From an uncultured Negativicutes bacterium (lineage in GTDB: Bacteria; Bacillota; Negativicutes; Acidaminococcales; Acidaminococcaceae): a stretch of 28,853 nt of DNA. How positions within the stretch are numbered: position 1 is the first letter of the stretch; each line of letters opens with the position of its first letter. Shown here piece by piece: positions 24,364 to 28,853 of this stretch. Location of the stretch: contig CALAZX010000116.1 of NCBI GenBank assembly GCA_937926555.1, forward strand, positions 1 to 28,853, read 5' to 3'. The notes under the pieces were generated by a model. That model saw only the letters and a program-made list of their open reading frames with translations, was not told the origin of the DNA and made no database searches. Both the position numbers and the translations under genes were made by a program.

Positions 24364-24735
24364 ATGGAGACGAAAGTAATGAACTGCATCATGTGCCCCC
24401 TGGGCTGTGAGATGACCGTGACCCTGGACGACCAGGGCCGTTTCCTCAGCGTCACCGGCAATACCTGCCCCCGTGGCGCGAAATACGCGGAGAACGAGAT
24501 CACCGCGCCCAAACGGATGCTGACCACCACCGTACGGATCCATGGCGGTCTGCTCCCGCTGCTGCCGGTGGTATCTGCCGATGTGCTGCCGAAAGAGAAG
24601 GTGGCCGACTGCGTGGCTTACCTGCGCACCGTGGAAGTGAACGCACCCATCGCCACCGGTGACGTGGTTGTGGAGAACATCCTGGGCCTGGGCGTGAATA
24701 TCGTGGCCAGCCGCGGTATGGAATCCCTGAGCTGA
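24364..24735 (+). CDS. DUF1667 iron-sulfur protein
   Basis: This is a 123-residue protein with the DUF1667 pattern CxxCPxGC, then TGNxCxRGxxYA. C8, C11, C15 and C35 have the spacing of a [4Fe-4S] site like that at the start of molybdopterin oxidoreductases (inference from spacing). It follows the preceding flavoprotein by two bases with an AAGGAGG site. It is probably the small electron-transfer or assembly partner of that enzyme. No signal peptide or membrane segment is seen. It is the last gene before the bidirectional terminator. Confidence 0.85.
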   Translation: METKVMNCIMCPLGCEMTVTLDDQGRFLSVTGNTCPRGAKYAENEITAPKRMLTTTVRIHGGLLPLLPVVSADVLPKEKVADCVAYLRTVEVNAPIATGDVVVENILGLGVNIVASRGMESLS

Positions 24736-24758
24736 GAAAAACTTGACAATATAAAAAG

Positions 24759-24793
24759 AAATCCCGGAGAGCTTCCGCTCTCCGGGATTTTTT
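24759..24793. terminator. Bidirectional terminator between convergent operons
   Basis: A perfect 14-bp stem, AAATCCCGGAGAGC (24759-24772) with GCTCTCCGGGATTT (24777-24790), has a TTCC loop. It runs into T residues on the plus strand and into TTTCTTTTTAT on the minus strand. It serves both the DUF1667 end and the hydrogenase end; on the minus side it lies 64 bases past the hydrogenase stop. Confidence 0.95.
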
Positions 24794-24856
24794 CTGTTTA
24801 TGCTTATGTCCTTCCGTCTTTCTCCCCTTTTTCCGGGAAAAGATCTCAAGCCGCTA

Positions 24857-26578
24857 TCACAGTTTCCACTTGCTCTGGTCCGTATGGAGGTAGTGCTCCG
24901 CTTTCTCGGACAGAGGTGCGTCCATGAAGTTGTTGTACAGGTCCTGGATGAAGGGGTTCTGGTGGGGTACACGCAGTTTGGACTTCTTGTCCAGCTGATG
25001 CAGGTAGTTGCCGCGGGACCAGGCCAGCTCCTCCCCTTCGTGGATGGGCTGTCCGCCGCCGCCGCTGCAGCCGCCGGGACAGGCCATGATCTCGATGAAG
25101 TCGTAATGGACGTTGCCGTTCTTCACTTCCTCCACCAGGGCGCGGGTGCTTGCCAGTCCGCTGGTGACAGCCAGACGGACGGTGGTGTCGCCGATCTTGC
25201 ATTCCGCCTCTTTCCAGCGGTCCACGAACTTCCAGGTGATGAAGGTGTCGGGATCCGGGTCCTCACCGGTGAGGTTGTAGTAGGCGTTGCGCACCGCGGC
25301 CTCCATGACGCCGCCGGTGGTGCCGAAGATGATGCCGCCGCCGGTGCCCATGCCCAGAGGCTCGTCGAATTTCTCCGGTTTCAGGCTGGTGATGTCCACG
25401 TTGGCCATGTTGAGCATCCGGTTGAACTCACGGGTGGTGATGACGATGTCCGTGTCCTTCACATCGGGCTCGGAGTTGACCTCATCCACGTCGCATTCGT
25501 ATTTCTTGGCCAGACAGGGCATCACGGCCACCACGCAGATCTTGTTGGGATCCTTGTCCAGGATCTTGGCGTAATAGCTCTTCGCCACGGCGCTGAACAT
25601 GGCCATGGGAGATTTCGCGGTGGAGATGTTGGGCAGCAGCTCCGGATAGTCCTCTTTCACGAAGCGGACCCAGCCGGGGCAGCAGGAGGTGAACATGGGC
25701 CATACATGGTCCTCTTTGTGGGACATGCGGTCGATGAACTCGGCGCTCTCCTCCATGATGGTCAGGTCGGCGGAGAAGTTGGTGTCGAAGACATAGTCGA
25801 AACCCAGGCTCCGCAGTGCGGCCGCCATTTTCTCCGGCGTCGCAACCTCACGCTCCATGCCGGTGGTCTCCGCCCAGGCGGTGCGGACAGCCGGCGCCAC
25901 CTGCACGATGGTGGTGATCTCCGGGTCGGACAGGGCGTCCCATACCTTGTCGGTATCGTCGCGGGCCTGCAGCGCGCCTACGGGACAGTGGGTGATGCAC
26001 TGGCCGCAGAGGGTGCAGTTCACCTCGGAGATGTCCAGGTTGTCACGGACACCCACACGGGTGCGTTTGCCGGTGTTCACCAGGTCCCAGACATGCATGC
26101 CCTGGATCTCATTGCACACCTGGATGCAGCGCATGCATTTGATGCACTTGCTGCCGTCCCGGATCAGCGGGAAATTCCAGTTCCAGGGTTCCTGGGGAAC
26201 CTTGTGGGAGTACGGCGTGTCCTGGATGCCAAGCTTGGCGGAGATGTCCTGCAGCCGGCAGTTGCCGCTGCGGGGACAGGTGGGACAGTCGCAGTTGTGC
26301 TGGGAGAGGATCAGCTGGGCGTTGATTTTCCGCGCCATCCGCACTTTGTGCGTCTTGGTGAGGATCTCCATGCCCTCTCTCACTTTCGTGTTGCAGGAAG
26401 AGACCAGGCGGTCCATCCCTTTCACCTCAACCACGCAGATGCGGCAGGCGCCGATCTCGTTGAGCCATTCCAGGTAGCACAGGGTAGGGATATCGATACC
26501 GTTTTGCCGGGCGGCCTGCAGAATGGTGGTGTTCTCTTCAACCTGCAAAGGTTTTCCGTCTATGATGATATTTACCAT
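24857..26578 (-). CDS. hydA: [FeFe] hydrogenase, catalytic subunit (CpI-like)
   Basis: This enzyme reversibly makes H2 from protons. The 573-residue protein has the same layout as Clostridium pasteurianum CpI. A [2Fe-2S] domain has C34, C45, C48 and C62. A His-ligated [4Fe-4S] site has H94, C98, C101 and C107. Two further [4Fe-4S] clusters have C145/148/151/155 and C188/191/194/198. The H-cluster domain has TSCCPGW (297-303), MPCLAKKYE (353-361) and the MACPGGCSGG region (498-507). All ligand and proton-relay positions I can check are present, including C299, so it should be active. Maturases HydEFG are not in the window. It overlaps the next upstream gene by 7 bases, so they are one operon and probably one complex. 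The ATG lies within CCATGG. Confidence 0.96.
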   Translation of the reverse strand: MVNIIIDGKPLQVEENTTILQAARQNGIDIPTLCYLEWLNEIGACRICVVEVKGMDRLVSSCNTKVREGMEILTKTHKVRMARKINAQLILSQHNCDCPTCPRSGNCRLQDISAKLGIQDTPYSHKVPQEPWNWNFPLIRDGSKCIKCMRCIQVCNEIQGMHVWDLVNTGKRTRVGVRDNLDISEVNCTLCGQCITHCPVGALQARDDTDKVWDALSDPEITTIVQVAPAVRTAWAETTGMEREVATPEKMAAALRSLGFDYVFDTNFSADLTIMEESAEFIDRMSHKEDHVWPMFTSCCPGWVRFVKEDYPELLPNISTAKSPMAMFSAVAKSYYAKILDKDPNKICVVAVMPCLAKKYECDVDEVNSEPDVKDTDIVITTREFNRMLNMANVDITSLKPEKFDEPLGMGTGGGIIFGTTGGVMEAAVRNAYYNLTGEDPDPDTFITWKFVDRWKEAECKIGDTTVRLAVTSGLASTRALVEEVKNGNVHYDFIEIMACPGGCSGGGGQPIHEGEELAWSRGNYLHQLDKKSKLRVPHQNPFIQDLYNNFMDAPLSEKAEHYLHTDQSKWKL

Positions 26579-28404
26579 GGTAAGTTATTCCCCCGTTTTA
26601 AGGCACCTAAGCCAAATTTGTTGCAGCACAGGCAGCGCAGGGCTTCCTGTTTCGCCTCCGCCGCGGAGAGTCCGATCTCCACGGATTCGAAGTCTTTGAT
26701 CCGCTCGCCGGCCTCACGCGGTTTGCAGTTGCAGCGGCCGCAGGGTTTCCGGTCGATGAAATGCGGTTCGGCGGGTGTCACGCCGAAATCCAGCTTGTGG
26801 CTGTAGCCCAGGTAGCTGTCGATGTTGATGGCGGCGATCTTGCCTGCCGCGATGGAGCGGATCAGGGTGGCGGGACCGGTCACACAGTCGCCGCCGGCGA
26901 ACACGCCGTCCATGCCGGTGATGGTGCCGTCCGCGTTGGCGGTGATGGCGCCGCGGTTCACAGGCACTCCCTGCTGGGAGAATTTCTGCCATTCCACATC
27001 CTGGCCGATAGCCGGGATGACAACGTCCAGCGGAATCTTCCGCAGGGGATCCGGAGCGTCCATGGGGCGGGGTCTGCCGCTCTCGATGGGGCCGGGGATC
27101 TGGGGCCGGAGGTACATGGCGGCCACATGGCCGTTCTCATCGGTCTCGATATGGTCGGGAGCGTAGAGCTCCAGCAGCTCGCAGCCTTCGGCGATAGCGC
27201 CGTCGATCTCCTCCACCAGGGCGGGCATGTCCTCACGCCGTCTGCGGTAGGCCACATAGACTTTCTCGGCGCCCAGGCGCACCACGGTGCGGCAGGCGTC
27301 CATAGCCACGTTGCCGCCGCCGATGATCATGACTTTCTTGCCTTTCAGGTCCGGCGGGTTGCCGGCGTTCACTTCCCGGAGCATCCAGATGGCGGAGAGG
27401 ACGCCCTTGCTGTCCTCGCCGGGGATGCGCATTTTCTTGTGGGTATGGGCGCCGAAGGACAGGTAGACGGCGTCGTATTCCTTCTGCAGCTGCTCCAGGC
27501 TGGAGTCGTTGCCTACGGATACGCCGTATTTCACCTTCACGCCGGTGGAGAGGATATGCTCGATATCCCCGTCCAGGAACTCACGGGGCAGCCGGTAGCT
27601 GGGGATGCCGTAGCGGAGCATGCCGCCCAGGGTCTCCATGCGCTCCAGCACCGTCACGTCATGGCCCATGAGCTGCAGGTAGTAGGCAGCGGTGAGGCCG
27701 CTGGGGCCACCGCCCACGATGGCGATCTTCTTGCCGGTGGCCGGCAGCCGTTCCGGTGCGGGAATCACGCCGCTGTGCTCAACAGCGAACCGTTTCAGGC
27801 CGCAGATGTTGATGGCGTCGTCCACCATGTTGCGGCGGCAGTCCACTTCGCAGGGATGCTCGCAGACAAAGGCGCAGGCGGACGGGAACGGGTTGTCCTT
27901 GCGGATGAGCCGGATGGCGTCCTCATAGCGCCCGTCGGCGATGAGGTTGATGTAGCCGGGGATGTCGATATGGGCCGGACACTCGGTCTGGCAGGGAATC
28001 GGGTTATTCTGCTGTCCCAGGCAGCCGCGGCGGTAGATATGCTCTTCATAGTCGTCCCGGAAAGCGGCCAGGCTGTTGAGCACCATCTCGGCGGCGCTGT
28101 AGCCGATGGCGCAGTCCGCGGTGAGGTAGATGCTCTCCGCCGTTTTCTCAAGCAGTTCCAGGTCCTGGGGCCGGCCGAAACCGTCCAGGATCTTTTCGAG
28201 GATTTCCGCCAGAGGTCCCAGGCCGATACGGCAGGGCGTGCATTTGCCGCAGCTCTGCGTATGGCACATCCGGACGAAGGACAAAGTGATGTCCAGGGGG
28301 CAGATGCCGGCGGGGCTGGCCGCCAGACGCCCTTCCATGGTGTTGTACATGGCGTCCAGGATCTTCTTCGACTTCTCGGGAATATCCAGAGTGATTTTGC
28401 TCAT
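26572..28404 (-). CDS. NuoF-type Fe-S domain fused to a GltD/NfnB-type FAD:NAD(P) oxidoreductase
   Basis: This 610-residue fusion is the likely nicotinamide-linked partner of the hydrogenase. Residues 1-125 match the Fe-S end of NuoF (SCGKCTPCRIG at 51-61: C52, C55, C58, with C98), without NuoF's FMN/NADH Rossmann domain. Then comes a GltD/DPD-type Cys domain (C138, C142, C177, C181, C185, C189). Next are an FAD domain with GGGPSG (231-236) and an NAD(P) domain with GGGNVAMDA (362-370) followed by YRRRRED (386-392), suggesting NADPH use. A Cys-rich C-terminus follows (C555/558/560, C591/593/594, the latter in EALRCLCC). The hydrogenase overlap supports a complex. A role as the small chain of true glutamate synthase is less likely, since no GltB lies here. 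A GGAAGGGA ribosome site lies upstream of the ATG. Confidence 0.88.
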   Translation of the reverse strand: MSKITLDIPEKSKKILDAMYNTMEGRLAASPAGICPLDITLSFVRMCHTQSCGKCTPCRIGLGPLAEILEKILDGFGRPQDLELLEKTAESIYLTADCAIGYSAAEMVLNSLAAFRDDYEEHIYRRGCLGQQNNPIPCQTECPAHIDIPGYINLIADGRYEDAIRLIRKDNPFPSACAFVCEHPCEVDCRRNMVDDAINICGLKRFAVEHSGVIPAPERLPATGKKIAIVGGGPSGLTAAYYLQLMGHDVTVLERMETLGGMLRYGIPSYRLPREFLDGDIEHILSTGVKVKYGVSVGNDSSLEQLQKEYDAVYLSFGAHTHKKMRIPGEDSKGVLSAIWMLREVNAGNPPDLKGKKVMIIGGGNVAMDACRTVVRLGAEKVYVAYRRRREDMPALVEEIDGAIAEGCELLELYAPDHIETDENGHVAAMYLRPQIPGPIESGRPRPMDAPDPLRKIPLDVVIPAIGQDVEWQKFSQQGVPVNRGAITANADGTITGMDGVFAGGDCVTGPATLIRSIAAGKIAAINIDSYLGYSHKLDFGVTPAEPHFIDRKPCGRCNCKPREAGERIKDFESVEIGLSAAEAKQEALRCLCCNKFGLGALKRGNNLPW

Positions 28405-28429
28405 TGTTCAATCCCTTCCTTTGAGGTTA

Positions 28430-28500
28430 CTTAATAAATGTCGTCTCCGCCGGTCTCCATCCGCCCCACAGGGCAGGCGGAGCGCAGTTACGGCAGGATG
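28430..28500 (-). promoter_or_regulatory. GC-rich leader with inverted repeat upstream of the hydrogenase operon
   Basis: Between the predicted transcription start and the first gene the minus-strand RNA holds CTCCGCC...GGCGGATGGAG (about 28456-28483), a potential hairpin followed by further GC-rich sequence. No T-run follows, so a terminator is unlikely. A structural leader is possible; no known riboswitch class is recognised. Confidence 0.3.
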
Positions 28501-28521
28501 CTTGTGTTAAAACAAACTAAC

Positions 28522-28550
28522 ATTATATTGATAATAATATATCATGAAAA
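28522..28550 (-). promoter_or_regulatory. Probable promoter of the hydrogenase operon
   Basis: On the minus strand TTTTCA (28550-28545) and TATAAT (28527-28522) are 17 bases apart; the -10 is perfect. The start would be near 28515, about 110 bases before the first ATG. A near-palindrome TTGTGTTAAAACAA (28502-28515) lies on the predicted start site. Confidence 0.6.
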
Positions 28551-28649
28551 TATGATTTAAACAAAGCCTATTTCAAGGGGTTCTGACAGTTCTCTTCCAT
28601 ATAATGGACAGAAAAGAGCGGGTATTCATGCAAGAAACATGTTAAAAAG

Positions 28650-28701
28650 TTGACAAAATGGCGAAAAAGGTGTTGACAGGTACCGTTTTAAGTGATAAGA
28701 T
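28650..28701 (+). promoter_or_regulatory. Strong rrn-type promoter P1
   Basis: TTGACA (28673-28678) and TAAGAT (28696-28701) are exactly 17 bases apart, with TGA before the -10 making an extended -10. A second TTGACA (28650-28655) lies 23 bases further up and has no -10 of its own. Confidence 0.85.
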
Positions 28702-28808
28702 ACATCTTGTCGTTGCGAGACGGCACCGAGTTGAGTCAGGAAGCTTACTCCAAGCTCCAGAGCGGGCGCGAGAAAGTTTAAGGCTCGAAAAAAACTCAAA
28801 AAAAGGTC

Positions 28809-28837
28809 TTGACAACTTCGAAAAGATGTTGTAAGAT
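28809..28837 (+). promoter_or_regulatory. Strong rrn-type promoter P2
   Basis: TTGACA (28809-28814) and TAAGAT (28832-28837) are again 17 bases apart, the same pair as P1, 136 bases downstream, after an A-rich stretch. Identical tandem promoters like this usually drive rRNA operons. The gene itself would lie beyond the window end, so the rRNA call is inference. The region 28405-28853 holds no coding sequence I can support. Confidence 0.85.
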
Positions 28838-28853
28838 AAATAAGCTGTCGCAA

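Noticed and set aside
24743..24748. TTGACA just before the bidirectional terminator
   Set aside because: No -10 at a suitable distance before the terminator stem.
24828..24841. Noc-site-like TTTTTCCGGGAAAA near the hydrogenase end
   Set aside because: 11 of 14 to the Bacillus Noc consensus; similar partial matches occur elsewhere (about 21390, 14415), about what chance and base composition would give.
28626..28853. Minus-strand 75-residue frame at the window end
   Set aside because: It lies across two strong plus-strand promoters and has no family resemblance.

Overview
The window is the replication-origin neighbourhood of a Bacillota-type chromosome. The left arm, all on the minus strand, reads rpmH-rnpA-yidD-yidC-jag-mnmE-mnmG-rsmG-noc-parA-parB. 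This matches the order known from Bacillus subtilis, with yidD added. The right arm, on the plus strand, reads dnaA-dnaN-S4 protein-recF-DUF721/DciA protein-remB-gyrB-small ORF-thiN-gyrA. A flavin/iron-sulfur oxidoreductase trio follows, then a convergent [FeFe]-hydrogenase operon, and the window ends in strong tandem promoters of rRNA-operon type. The hydrogenase, the oxidoreductase trio and the YidC without a lipobox point to an anaerobe. The Negativicutes (Acidaminococcus-like) are my best guess from overall flavour, but the sequence read alone does not prove it.

Origin. DnaA boxes occur in three intergenic places: 2047-2232 (parA-noc), 10243-10262 (upstream of dnaA) and 11702-11856 (dnaA-dnaN, next to an AT-rich stretch). 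The densest cluster is the parA-noc one, about 8 kb from dnaA, which suggests a split origin or a DnaA-controlled parAB region. Transcription runs away from this area on both arms, except for the hydrogenase operon, which points back toward the origin.

Left arm. A consensus promoter drives rpmH. A leaky terminator separates rpmH from rnpA-yidD-yidC-jag, which ends at a strong terminator near 7550. mnmE-mnmG-rsmG (tRNA U34 and 16S rRNA modification) and noc follow. parA and parB overlap and end at a terminator near 120.

Right arm. dnaA has a promoter with a DnaA box across its -35, suggesting autoregulation. The DUF721 protein beside recF carries an added zinc ribbon. GyrA has valine at the main quinolone-resistance position. 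An unknown 106-residue protein and thiN sit between gyrB and gyrA. After gyrA comes a 420-base hairpin-rich gap with a long terminator. Then comes a trio of a GlpA-like flavoprotein with a C-terminal Cys domain, a second FAD/NAD oxidoreductase and a DUF1667 Fe-S protein. A bidirectional terminator divides this trio from the hydrogenase pair. The pair is a CpI-like [FeFe] hydrogenase and a fusion of a NuoF-type Fe-S domain with a GltD/NfnB-type flavoprotein, probably a two-protein H2:NAD(P)H system of the glutamate-synthase-linked class.
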